In this document: piece by piece, positions 48,752-56,424 of the stretch
How positions within the stretch are numbered: the first letter of the stretch is position 1
How the letters are laid out: every line of letters starts with the position of its first letter
Source: Aldehydirespirator sp965248735
GTDB taxonomy: Bacteria; Actinomycetota; Acidimicrobiia; Acidimicrobiales; Aldehydirespiratoraceae
Length of the DNA: 64,000 bases
Direction of reading: 5' to 3'
Assembly: GCA_965248735.1 (NCBI GenBank)
Contig: OZ252146.1
Coordinates: forward strand, 1,302,001-1,366,000
The notes under the pieces: generated by a model
What the model saw: the letters and a program-made list of their open reading frames with translations, nothing else
What the model was told of the DNA's origin: nothing
Databases searched by the model: none
Made by a program: the position numbers and the translations under genes

Positions 48752-51208
48752 ATGACCACCGTGCCCTCGCCCGAGCCTCGGCGCGACGCCTGGGACAAGG
48801 TCACCGGCCGGGCCCGCTACGCCATCGACATGGTCCTCCCGAACATGGCTCATGCCGCGGTGGTGCGCTCCGAGCGGGCCCACGCGTACATCACTGGCAT
48901 CGACCGGGCCGACGCCGAGGCCGCTCCCGGCGTGATCGCGGTGGTCACCAGCGACGACCTCGGTGACCTGTGCCGCCGCTTCGGCCACATCGTGCCCGAC
49001 CACGCCATCCTGGCCATCGACAAGGTCCGCTATTACGGCGAGCCGGTGGCGGTGGTGGTGGCCGAGACCGCTCATGAGGCCGCCGACGCGGCTGAGCTGG
49101 TGTGGGTCGACTACGACGACCTGCCCGCCCTCACCGACGCGGCCAGCGCCCTCGCCTCCGACGCCCTCATCCATGAGCAGTCCTACGTGGAGCCGGGCCA
49201 GGAGTTCCTCGGCGTGGCCCCGACCGCCTCCGCCGACAACGTCGCCCACCGCGACGAGCTGGCCTGGGGCGACACCGAATCCGCCCTGGCTGCCGCCGCC
49301 ACCGTGGTCGAGACCACCACCAAGTTCCCGCTGGTGTACGGCTACGCCATGGAGACCTACAACGCCCTGGCCGACTGGCAGCCCGGCTCCCTGCATGTGG
49401 TGTCTACCGCCCAGCATCCGCTGATGGTCCGCAAGGAGCTGGCCCGGATGTTCTCGCTGCCGCTGGCCGCGGTGCGTGTCGAGGTGCCCTACATCGGCGG
49501 CGGCTACGGCTCGAAGTCCTACACCAAGCTGGAGCCGCTGGCTGCGGCGTCGTCGTGGGCCGCGGGACGGCCGGTGAAGGTCACCACCGACATCGAGGCG
49601 GCCATGTACACGACCCGGGCCGACGGCGCGCTTGCGACCGTCCGCACCGGCTTCGACGCCGACGGCCGCATCATGGCCCGCGACATCGAGATCCGTTTCG
49701 ACACCGGCGCCTACGCCGACAACAGCCCGCTGGTGCTCACCAAGAGCATCAACCGCAGCTTCGGCCCCTACCGGATGCCCAACCTGCGGGTGCGGGGTGT
49801 CGCGGTGTACACCAACACCAGCCCGGCGTCGTCGTACCGGGGCTTCGGCGCCCCCCAGGCCGCCCTGGCCGGCGAGCTGAACATGGACATGGCCGCCGAT
49901 CGGCTGGGCATCGACCCGGTTGAGCTGCGCCGTCGCAACCTGCTGGCCCCCGGCGACACCCTCATCGACGGCAAGCGCCCCCTCGACGCCGACCTGGCCG
50001 CTGACCTGGACGCCATCGTGTGCGCCCTCGACGGCCGCGCCGCCGACCGCGACGCCTCCGGCGGAGCCGCGTCCGAGGCGGGCGTCCGCCGCGGCCGGGC
50101 GGTGGCCGTCACCGCCAGCGACGCCGGCGCCTCGCCGATATCCACCGCCCAGGTGCGGATGCACGCCGACGGCTCCGTCACTCTGCTGGTCAGCAGCACC
50201 GAGATGGGCCAGGGCAGCAGCACCGCTCTGGCCAAGATCGCGGCCCGGGAGCTGCATTTACACCCCGAGTCGGTGGCCGTCGGCCAGAGCGACACCCGCT
50301 TCACCCCGTTCGAGTGGACCACTGGCGCCAGCCGCACCACCACCGTGGTCGGCCTCGCCGTCCAAGCCGCCTGCGCCGACCTGTGGGACAACCTGCGCGC
50401 CAAAGCCGCCGAGTCCGCCGGTGTGCCTGTCGACCAGACCGAGGTCCGCGACGGCCTTGTCCATGTGAATCTCGCTGCCACCGGGGATAGCGGTTGCAGC
50501 TCTGAGTCGGGCGTTGGTCCCGCTGCGGGGGACGGTGGTTCCGGTTCGGAGTCGGGCGTCGTCTCTGCTGCCGGGGATGGCGGTTCTGGCTCCGAGTCGA
50601 ACTCCGTCTCGGCCCTGACACCGGCAGACGTGATCCGGCAGTGGTTCGGCGCCGACGCCGGCGAGGTGGTCGGCGTGGGCGTGATCCGCCGCGACGGCGC
50701 CACCGCGATGCTGCCACCGTTCTGGGAGATCGGAGCGGTCGGTGTGGAGGTGGCCGTGAACATCGCCACCGGCGAGGTCACCGTCGAGCATCTGGTCACC
50801 GTGGGCGACGTCGGCCATGCCGTGAACCCGGACCTGGTCAAGGGTCAGGACCTGGGCGCGGCCACGCAGGGCCTGGGCATCGCCCTGTGGGAGGAGATGG
50901 TCTACGACGGCCAGCAGCTCACGAACCCCAACCTCATCGAGTACCGCGTGCCCCGCCTGCGGGACACCCCCCGCCGCATCACGTCGGTGCTGGCCGAGCG
51001 CGGCGACGGCGCCGGACCCTACGGAGCCAAGGGCGCCGGGGAGGGCGCGCTCAACCCGGTCCCTGCCGCGGTGGCCGCCGCCGTCGGCCGGGCCGTGGGC
51101 GTCTGGCCGACCGAGCTACCTCTGACCCCGCCAAGAGTCTGGTCCCTCCTCCAGCAAGCCAAGGGAACGGCCGCCGACGCCACCGCCCCCGACACCGACG
51201 CCGACTAG
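48752..51208 (+). CDS. Molybdopterin-binding large subunit of a molybdenum hydroxylase (CoxL/XdhA-like)
   Basis: 818 residues from ATG 48752. Family landmarks: DKVTGRARYAIDM, YYGEPVAVVVAET, the active-site loop SSYRGFGAPQ, STEMGQGSSTALAKIA, VVGDVGHAVNPD-like segment near the end, and GAKGAGEGALNP with the catalytic Glu. The loop is not the AYRCSFR signature of true (form I) CO dehydrogenase, so the substrate is more likely a heterocycle, aldehyde or nicotinate-type compound. A 45-bp repeat adds an in-frame Gly/Ser-rich insert (three 15-residue units like GDGGSGSESGVVSAA, near residue 580). The M-S-L order matches CODH operons. MCD biosynthesis genes are not in view. Confidence 0.88.
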   Translation: MTTVPSPEPRRDAWDKVTGRARYAIDMVLPNMAHAAVVRSERAHAYITGIDRADAEAAPGVIAVVTSDDLGDLCRRFGHIVPDHAILAIDKVRYYGEPVAVVVAETAHEAADAAELVWVDYDDLPALTDAASALASDALIHEQSYVEPGQEFLGVAPTASADNVAHRDELAWGDTESALAAAATVVETTTKFPLVYGYAMETYNALADWQPGSLHVVSTAQHPLMVRKELARMFSLPLAAVRVEVPYIGGGYGSKSYTKLEPLAAASSWAAGRPVKVTTDIEAAMYTTRADGALATVRTGFDADGRIMARDIEIRFDTGAYADNSPLVLTKSINRSFGPYRMPNLRVRGVAVYTNTSPASSYRGFGAPQAALAGELNMDMAADRLGIDPVELRRRNLLAPGDTLIDGKRPLDADLAADLDAIVCALDGRAADRDASGGAASEAGVRRGRAVAVTASDAGASPISTAQVRMHADGSVTLLVSSTEMGQGSSTALAKIAARELHLHPESVAVGQSDTRFTPFEWTTGASRTTTVVGLAVQAACADLWDNLRAKAAESAGVPVDQTEVRDGLVHVNLAATGDSGCSSESGVGPAAGDGGSGSESGVVSAAGDGGSGSESNSVSALTPADVIRQWFGADAGEVVGVGVIRRDGATAMLPPFWEIGAVGVEVAVNIATGEVTVEHLVTVGDVGHAVNPDLVKGQDLGAATQGLGIALWEEMVYDGQQLTNPNLIEYRVPRLRDTPRRITSVLAERGDGAGPYGAKGAGEGALNPVPAAVAAAVGRAVGVWPTELPLTPPRVWSLLQQAKGTAADATAPDTDAD
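50483..50617 (+). repeat. 45-bp in-frame repeat within the large-subunit gene
   Basis: Three 15-codon units encode GDSGCSSESGVGPAA, GDGGSGSESGVVSAA and GDGGSGSESNSVSAL. They form a surface-loop-like insert between the two halves of the large subunit. The units have diverged at about a quarter of positions, so the expansion is older than the intergenic arrays. Confidence 0.8.
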
Positions 51209-51236
51209 CACCCCGCCCGCCCCGACGCCCCGACCG

Positions 51237-51487
51237 CCCCGCCCAGGACTTGGGTGAGAAAGTTGGGCTATACCCAACAAACTTGCACCAAGAACGGTGG
51301 CGGCGACGGCTGTTGCGCCCGCATCGACTGCCCCGCCCAGAACTTGGGTGAGAAAGTTGGGCTATCCCCAACAAACTCGCACCAAGAACGGTGGCCGCGA
51401 CGGCTGTAGCGCCCGCATCGACTGCCCCGCCCAGAACTTGGGTGAGAAAGTTGGGCTATCCCCAACAAACTCGCACCAAGAACGGTG
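51237..51487. repeat. 94-bp tandem repeat (3 copies) with hairpin
   Basis: CTTGGGTGAGAAAGTTGGGC begins at 51249, 51343 and 51437. Each unit contains GTTGGG-loop-CCCAAC, a six-bp hairpin. The first copy has a compensating-neutral loop change (CTATA for CTATC). The array lies between the convergent large-subunit and GNAT genes and probably acts as a multiple terminator. Confidence 0.85.
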
Positions 51488-51496
51488 ACAGCCCGG

Positions 51497-52693
51497 CTAA
51501 GGCTGCGGTTCGTCCAGCAGGGCCAGCGCAGCCGTCAGGTACTGGTCCGCGGCCTGGGTCATGCGGATCAGCCCGTAGGAGTCGAGAACGGCCCGCATGA
51601 ACCGCTCGGGGCTGGCCCTGCGCAGCGCGGCCTGCCTGATCACGTCAGCCACGGCGTGAGCGGGCTGGTCGCCGCTCCCGGCGCGGCCCAGCAGCTCCCG
51701 GCGCTTGTAGGCCATCAGCTCGGCGATCTCGTTGAGGGGCACCTCGTACAGCGAGCGCTCGCCCAGCTCGCGCACCACCACCGCCGGCGTGCCGGTCAGG
51801 CGCAGCACCTGCTGGGGCTCGCCGGCGTTGTCGAGCTCGTCGATCTCCACCTGGCCCCGCAGCGTCAGCCGTCCCAGCGCCTGCTCCATCGGGGCACGCG
51901 CCCTCTGGGTCACCTTCGAGGATCCCGACCCCCGGATGTAGAGCCGGTAGGCCCGATCCGCGGTCACCGGACCCTCCACGGTCACGACCTCCAGCAGGTA
52001 GGCAGCGACCTGCGACACCGGCGCGGTCCGCGGGTCAGGCAGCCCGCCGCCCTGCCACGCCACGTAGGGCCGCGGCCCGGCAGCCGGAGGGAACCCCAGG
52101 CCTGCCGTCCCGTCTCCGCCGTTGCCGCCCGCGGGCGGTTCGCCACCCGCGTCAATGACCTCGTCCGCCGCTCCGGTGCCGCCCCCGGACAGCTCGTCCC
52201 CTGCGCCGACGGCCCCGCCAGCCGCTTCGGTGCGGCCCCACGGGCCGCCCGGCACTGGGCGAAGCTCCATCCACCCCTCCGGCCTGGGCAGCTCAGTGAA
52301 CCCCAGCGGCCGGTACAACTCGTGGGCGTCGGCGGTGATCAGCATCAGCCGCTTGATCCCGGCCACCGCCGGATGCTCGCAGGTCGCCGCGGCCAGGGCC
52401 CGGCCCAGCCCCCGCCCCCGGTGCTCGGCCAGCACGTACACGTCGGTCACGTAGCCGAACGTGGCCCGGTCGGTCACGATCCGGGCTCCGCCCACCATCG
52501 ACCCGTCGGGTCCGTACGCGCCCAACACCACGCTGTTGGCTGCGCCCACCGCGGTCTGCTCCCGGCTGCGTTCCCGGGCCCAGTACGCGTCCTGCTCCAG
52601 GAAGTCGTGCATGGCGGCCGCGTCGAACCGTGCCGGGTCGTCGGAGATCACATACTCCCCGCAACGCCGCTCGAACAGACCCGTCGCACCCAC
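51497..52693 (-). CDS. GNAT acetyltransferase fused to a winged-helix-like C-terminal domain
   Basis: 398 residues. N-terminal GNAT domain: GYVTDVYVLAEHRGRGLGRALAAA (acetyl-CoA loop RGRGLGRA) and HELYRPLGFTEL. A Gly/Glu-rich linker (about 155-215) follows. The C-terminal part, VSQVAAYLLEVVTVEGPVTADRAYRLYI, then MEQALGRLTLRGQVEI, resembles the DUF3320-type winged-helix segment found at the ends of some helicase-like proteins. The fusion is unusual. The role may be acetylation with nucleic-acid binding (inference). Start at GTG/ATG 52693. Confidence 0.75.
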   Translation of the reverse strand: MGATGLFERRCGEYVISDDPARFDAAAMHDFLEQDAYWARERSREQTAVGAANSVVLGAYGPDGSMVGGARIVTDRATFGYVTDVYVLAEHRGRGLGRALAAATCEHPAVAGIKRLMLITADAHELYRPLGFTELPRPEGWMELRPVPGGPWGRTEAAGGAVGAGDELSGGGTGAADEVIDAGGEPPAGGNGGDGTAGLGFPPAAGPRPYVAWQGGGLPDPRTAPVSQVAAYLLEVVTVEGPVTADRAYRLYIRGSGSSKVTQRARAPMEQALGRLTLRGQVEIDELDNAGEPQQVLRLTGTPAVVVRELGERSLYEVPLNEIAELMAYKRRELLGRAGSGDQPAHAVADVIRQAALRRASPERFMRAVLDSYGLIRMTQAADQYLTAALALLDEPQP

Positions 52694-52728
52694 GGCGGCC
52701 GACGTTATCCGTTGCGCCCCGGGGTTCT

Positions 52729-52750
52729 AATGTGTATAGATAGACACATG
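52729..52750 (+). promoter_or_regulatory. VapB operator overlapping the vapB start
   Basis: TGTGTATAGATAGACACA is an inverted repeat (TGTGT and ACACA) ending at the ATG of vapB (52748). The position is typical of autoregulated vapBC operons and suggests a leaderless or very short leader transcript. Confidence 0.6.
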
Positions 52751-52987
52751 CGATTGCACATTCAATTGGAGGACCATCTCGTTGAGGACATCGACCGACG
52801 GGCGGGGCCTCGGCGAAGGAGCGCGTTCATCGCGGCAATGATCCGGCGCGGCCTCGATGACGAGCGTCGCTGGGACGAGATCGAATCGTCGCTCGGCTCG
52901 ATCGCCGACACCGGCCACGATTGGGACGACGACGCGGCCGGCTGGGTCCGCGCCCAGCGGCAGGGCGATCCGCGCCGGTCGGGCTGA
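52748..52987 (+). CDS. vapB: VapB-type ribbon-helix-helix antitoxin
   Basis: 79 residues. MRLHIQLEDHLVEDIDRRAGPRRRSAFIAAMIRRGL is a ribbon-helix-helix DNA-binding domain. The acidic C-terminus (IADTGHDWDDDAAGWV) would cover the PIN toxin. It is encoded 2 nt before vapC. Confidence 0.85.
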   Translation: MRLHIQLEDHLVEDIDRRAGPRRRSAFIAAMIRRGLDDERRWDEIESSLGSIADTGHDWDDDAAGWVRAQRQGDPRRSG

Positions 52988-52989
52988 GC

Positions 52990-53382
52990 GTGTCCCGATT
53001 GCTGCTGGACTCCACCGTACTGATCGACGCGCTGCGGGGACGGCCGGCAGCGGATCGTCTCCGGAGCTTGCGGCGTGCCGGCGTGGAACCGTGGGTGTCC
53101 GCGGTGTCCGTTGAGGAGATCTGGCGCGGCCTGAGGCCCGATGAGGAGCCGGTGGCCCGTCGCCTGGTACAGGCGCTGCGTGTGGCGCCATTGGGGGCTG
53201 CCGAAGGCCAGCGGGCCGGCCGCTGGCGCCGGGATTTTGCAGAGAGCGGCATCACGCTGCACCAGGCGGACTGCTTGATCGCCGCCGCAGCCGTCGGCGT
53301 TGGGGCTGCACTGGCCACCGCCAACATCTCGGATCTTCCGATGCCCGAGCTAGAAGTCCAGCACTGGCGCGTCGGCGCCTGA
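52990..53382 (+). CDS. vapC: VapC-type PIN-domain toxin
   Basis: 130 residues from GTG 52990. PIN-domain acidic residues: LLLDSTVLIDALRG, VSAVSVEEIWRGL, LHQADCLIAAAAVG and ANISDLPMPE. It is a complete PIN toxin paired with the RHH antitoxin upstream. Confidence 0.87.
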   Translation: MSRLLLDSTVLIDALRGRPAADRLRSLRRAGVEPWVSAVSVEEIWRGLRPDEEPVARRLVQALRVAPLGAAEGQRAGRWRRDFAESGITLHQADCLIAAAAVGVGAALATANISDLPMPELEVQHWRVGA

Positions 53383-53483
53383 TGTCTCGTGGTCGGATCG
53401 TGGGCACGCTTGGTGTTGGCATAGCGTTGCCCGCTGCGGCCGGTCGACGGTTCGGGGAATGACGGGATGACCAAGTTCACGAC

Positions 53484-53765
53484 ACGGGGCGTTTCTTGTC
53501 GGTGTCGGTTGGTGACTTGCGGTCGTGCGGTGTGCGCGCCGATCAGACCATTGCGTGCTGGGGTCTGGCCCACGAAGGATCGTCCGGTCCTCCGGCGGGG
53601 CGTTTCTTGTCGGTGTCCGCTGGGCTCACCCATTCGTGTGGTCTGCGCGTAGACGGCACTGTGACCTGTTGGGGATCGAACCAGCACTTCGATCCGGATA
53701 TCGGCGACTTCGTCGATGACGGAAAAGCTGTCGCCCCCTCCGGGACCTTCGGCCCTCAAGGGTGA
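53484..53765 (+). pseudogene. RCC1-repeat protein fragment
   Basis: About 90 residues with two RCC1/BLIP-II-type repeats: GRFLSVSVGDLRSCGVRADQ then TIACWG, and GRFLSVSAGLTHSCGLRVDG then TVTCWG. Complete members have many more repeats and a signal peptide. Here there is no credible start upstream and the frame ends after a partial third repeat. It is probably a remnant. 53383-53483 holds no gene. Confidence 0.65.
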
Positions 53766-53796
53766 GCCCCGAGCAGAGCGCTCGGCTGAGATCACA

Positions 53797-53850
53797 GGGT
53801 CGCCAGCAGCTCGTCGAATAGGCCGCTGAAGCGCTCGCCCGCCGCCGGGC
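53797..53850 (-). repeat. Diverged copy of the PNP gene 3' end
   Basis: On the minus strand this codes for GERFSGLFDELLATL and a stop, matching the C-terminus of the nucleoside phosphorylase at 54292 (SERFSALFDELLPTL). It is a detached, diverged duplicate of that gene end, 450-500 bp away, with an amidohydrolase fragment between. Confidence 0.7.
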
Positions 53851-53856
53851 CGAGGG

Positions 53857-54185
53857 CTGTGCCTGCCCGCACCGCCTTCGACATGGCCACGATGGGCGGG
53901 GCCCGAGCTCTTGGCTTGGAGCGAAAAATCGGTAGTATCGGGCCGGGCAAGCGGGCCGATCTGGCCGTAGTTCGGCGCGACCGTCTGCACACCACCCCGA
54001 CCGGCGGCGCAGATGTGTTCTCGGAGTTGGTCTACGCCCACCGGGCCGATGACGTCGACACGGTGGTGGTCGACGGCCGGGTGGTGGTGGCCGAGGGCCG
54101 CCTGCTCACTGCCGATGAGTCCGCCATCCGGGCCGAGGCCGAAACCCAGCAAGCCGCCCTACGAGCTCGCACCCCCGAGGCGTGA
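53857..54185 (+). pseudogene. Amidohydrolase C-terminal fragment
   Basis: About 108 residues that match only the C-terminal part of deaminase-type amidohydrolases: ATMGGARALGLERKIGSIGPGKRADLAVV and DVDTVVVDGRVVVAEGRLL. The metal-binding barrel is missing. It is joined at its left end to the PNP-tail copy, so it is a remnant of a deaminase like those at 1897 and 58180. Confidence 0.8.
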
Positions 54186-54291
54186 ACGCCGCAGGCGGGT
54201 GAGCCGAGCCCTACAGGTCGGCAGCCGCCGCGGGCGCTCGGCGCTCACAGGGTCCGCACTCTCGTCGGACGAGCAGGCGGGTAGAGGAGCG

Positions 54292-55116
54292 CTACAGCGT
54301 CGGGAGGAGTTCGTCGAAGAGGGCGCTGAAGCGCTCGGACGCTGCGGCCGCGGTCTCGATCACCTCGGTGTGCGACAGCGGCACCTCGGAGATGCCGGCG
54401 GCCAGGTTGGTGCACAGCGAGATGCCCAGCACCTGCGCGCCCATGTGACGGGCTGCCGTGGCCTCGGGCACGGTGGACATGCCCACCATCGACCCGCCCA
54501 GCGCCTTGGCCATGCGGATCTCGGCGGGGGTCTCGAACATTGGCCCGTGGAACCAGAAGTACACGCCCTCTCGCAGCTCCTGCCCCAGCCGGGCCGCGGC
54601 CGCGTGGGCTTTGCGCCGCAGCTCGGTCGTGTACACGTCGGTCATGTCGGTGAAGCGGGGGCCGAGGCGCTCGTCGTTGGGGCCGGCCAGCACGCTGACC
54701 CCGGCCAGGTTCACATGGTCGGTGATCACGGCCAGGTCGCCGGCGGCCATACCCTCGCCGCAGCAGCCGGCTGCGTTGGTGAGCACCACCACCCGGCATC
54801 CGGCCGTGACCGCGGTCCGCACCGCGAACGTGATCGACTCCGGGTCGTGGCCCTCGTAGGCGTGGGCTCGCCCCGACAGCAGCAGCACCCGGTTGTCGCC
54901 CATCTGGGCCGAGTAGGCAGTGCCGGCGTGCCCAACCGCGGTGGGGATCGGGAATCCGGGCAGGTCCCGGTACGACACCGCCACCTTGTCGCTTATCCGG
55001 TCGGGATACGCCCCCAGCCCCGACCCCAGCACCACAACCACGTCGTGTCGCTCGCACCCGGTCCGCTCGGCCAGCACCGCAGCTGTCCGCTGCAACCGCT
55101 CATACAGCTCGCTCAT
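54292..55116 (-). CDS. Purine-nucleoside phosphorylase (trimeric, 6-oxopurine type)
   Basis: 274 residues from ATG 55116 (MSELYERLQRTAAVL). Trimeric PNP motifs: VLGSGLGAYPD (phosphate loop), LLSGRAHAYEGHD, VVLTNAAGCCGEGM, HGPMFETPAEIRMAKALGG and GMSTVPEATAARHMG. The base-specificity position reads ISLCTNLAAG, with Asn as in 6-oxopurine-specific PNPs and not Asp as in adenine-specific MTA phosphorylase. In a neighbourhood with an MTA/SAH-type deaminase and MtnA, it could act on methylthioinosine (inference). Confidence 0.87.
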   Translation of the reverse strand: MSELYERLQRTAAVLAERTGCERHDVVVVLGSGLGAYPDRISDKVAVSYRDLPGFPIPTAVGHAGTAYSAQMGDNRVLLLSGRAHAYEGHDPESITFAVRTAVTAGCRVVVLTNAAGCCGEGMAAGDLAVITDHVNLAGVSVLAGPNDERLGPRFTDMTDVYTTELRRKAHAAAARLGQELREGVYFWFHGPMFETPAEIRMAKALGGSMVGMSTVPEATAARHMGAQVLGISLCTNLAAGISEVPLSHTEVIETAAAASERFSALFDELLPTL

Positions 55117-55188
55117 TTGGGTTGCCTCCATTCGTTCAGGCTCTCGGCCATCGAAGCTGCAGGCCATTCGGCGTGATCACCCACACGT

Positions 55189-55231
55189 ATGGTCCGGGCT
55201 TCTTATGGTCCGGGCTTCTTATGGTCCGGGC
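55189..55231 (-). repeat. 16-bp tandem repeat (3 copies) at the VapC45 gene end
   Basis: ATGGTCCGGGCTTCTT begins at 55189 and 55205, and a third diverged copy begins at 55221. The copied piece is the last codons and TAA stop of the PIN-like toxin gene (KKPGP and stop). Confidence 0.8.
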
Positions 55232-55596
55232 TTTTTCGCCCTTTGCAGGATTCGGTTGAAGTTGGACTCAAGCCGGGCTACTAGCTCGGGTCCGGTGAGG
55301 TTCGCGTTGTTGAACGCGAAGACTCGAACAGTTGTATCGGCCAGAACGTGACGGTGGTCGCGGATGACGGAGTAGTCCTTCGTCAACGCGACCCAACCCT
55401 CGCTGTCAGCTCTCTTGATCCATTCGGGATCGGTGGTCCGCTGGTCGGCACCGTGCGGATACACGTTTGCCATTGGCAGTGCCTCGTAGCCTCTCGCACG
55501 GATCGCTTGAGCAATCAGATGACGGCCCAGTCCCCGATCCAAGAAGAAGACTGGGGGAGGTGCGTCAGGCCGCTGCCCTTTGCGGCCAGATGGCAC
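55219..55596 (-). CDS. VapC45-like PIN-like toxin
   Basis: 125 residues. PIN-like (DUF5615/VapC45) features: FFLDRGLGRHLIAQAIRARGYEA with the first Asp, then DPEWIKRADSEGWVALTKDYSVIRD with the second acidic cluster. GTG start 55596, which overlaps the antitoxin 3' end by 32 nt. The arrangement antitoxin then toxin matches VapB45-VapC45 (Rv2018-Rv2019) of Mycobacterium tuberculosis. The 3' end is tandemly duplicated downstream. Confidence 0.8.
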   Translation of the reverse strand: MPSGRKGQRPDAPPPVFFLDRGLGRHLIAQAIRARGYEALPMANVYPHGADQRTTDPEWIKRADSEGWVALTKDYSVIRDHRHVLADTTVRVFAFNNANLTGPELVARLESNFNRILQRAKKPGP

Positions 55597-56320
55597 CGAG
55601 GGCTTCCTTCAGGTCTTTGGCGGGCGTCCCGTAATCGGCTGCGATGGACTTGAGCGGTTCGCCAGCGGCGGCGCGGGACCGCACGGCTGAGAGGGGTGCA
55701 CCCCCGTCCATGAACAGGGCGTCACCTGCTGCAACGCCTGGTACCACTCGCAACAGGTGCCGCTCGGTTACCGGAAGAATGAGCTCCGTTGCCCATTCAT
55801 CGCCGAAGGTGATCCGCTTGAGGTATTCGTCGATGACTTCGTGAAAGACCCGCTGGCCGGTCTGTACCACAGTCAGTGTTAGCAGTCTGAGCTGCCGGTC
55901 CTTGTGCAGGTCCGCGTAGTTGTACAAGACGTTTGCGCCGTCGCTGTACATCTGTTGTGACGCGAGCGCGTGTTCAAGCACACCCTGGCTGGCCAGAACC
56001 TCGAGCGCCTTGCGGATTCTCTGCAGCGGAAGACCTGTGCGGCGAAACGCCTGGACGACGGTCGCCTCTACCAGCCCGATGAACGGAATCGACCGTCGGT
56101 CCGAGGAGCCGTTCTCAATGGCGGTGATCACTGGACCCTGCTTCACCGGCGGCCGGTCTGTGAACGTCTTCTTGTAGCCGTGCGACCAAGTGCGCAGAGT
56201 CGACGGGCTCATGCCCACTAGACGCGCCGCTTCTGAGACTGTGTCGAGCCGTCGGGTGAATCGTTCGTCCTCGATGACGCTCCTCCGTCGTGACTGGGTC
56301 GTTGCCTCGGTACCAGCCAT
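55565..56320 (-). CDS. VapB45-like antitoxin (MerR-type HTH plus DUF433-like)
   Basis: 251 residues from ATG 56320. An N-terminal HTH (DTVSEAARLVGMSPSTLRTWSHGYKK) is followed by the family middle region (IPFIGLVEATVVQAFRRTGLPLQRIRKALEVL). The C-terminal DUF433-like segment is PLSAVRSRAAAGEPLKSIAADYGTPAKDLKEAL. This is the architecture of VapB45 antitoxins, much larger than RHH-type VapB. It is the only TA pair in the window with a MerR-like antitoxin. Confidence 0.82.
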   Translation of the reverse strand: MAGTEATTQSRRRSVIEDERFTRRLDTVSEAARLVGMSPSTLRTWSHGYKKTFTDRPPVKQGPVITAIENGSSDRRSIPFIGLVEATVVQAFRRTGLPLQRIRKALEVLASQGVLEHALASQQMYSDGANVLYNYADLHKDRQLRLLTLTVVQTGQRVFHEVIDEYLKRITFGDEWATELILPVTERHLLRVVPGVAAGDALFMDGGAPLSAVRSRAAAGEPLKSIAADYGTPAKDLKEALGAIWPQRAAA

Positions 56321-56424
56321 GGTAGCTGCGGCCCGCAAGGTTACGAGGCTATTGGAACGTGATGGGGTCCCATCTCGTTCCGTGGTTGTTCGAACGTGAG
56401 AGTTCCCCGAACGCGTCACTTGGG

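Noticed and set aside
46567..51208. True aerobic CO dehydrogenase
   Set aside because: The large subunit lacks the AYRCSFR loop of form I CODH and has SSYRGFG, so CO is an unlikely substrate despite the M-S-L gene order.
54292..55116. Adenine-specific MTA phosphorylase (mtnP)
   Set aside because: The base-binding position has Asn in the TN context typical of 6-oxopurine PNP, not Asp.
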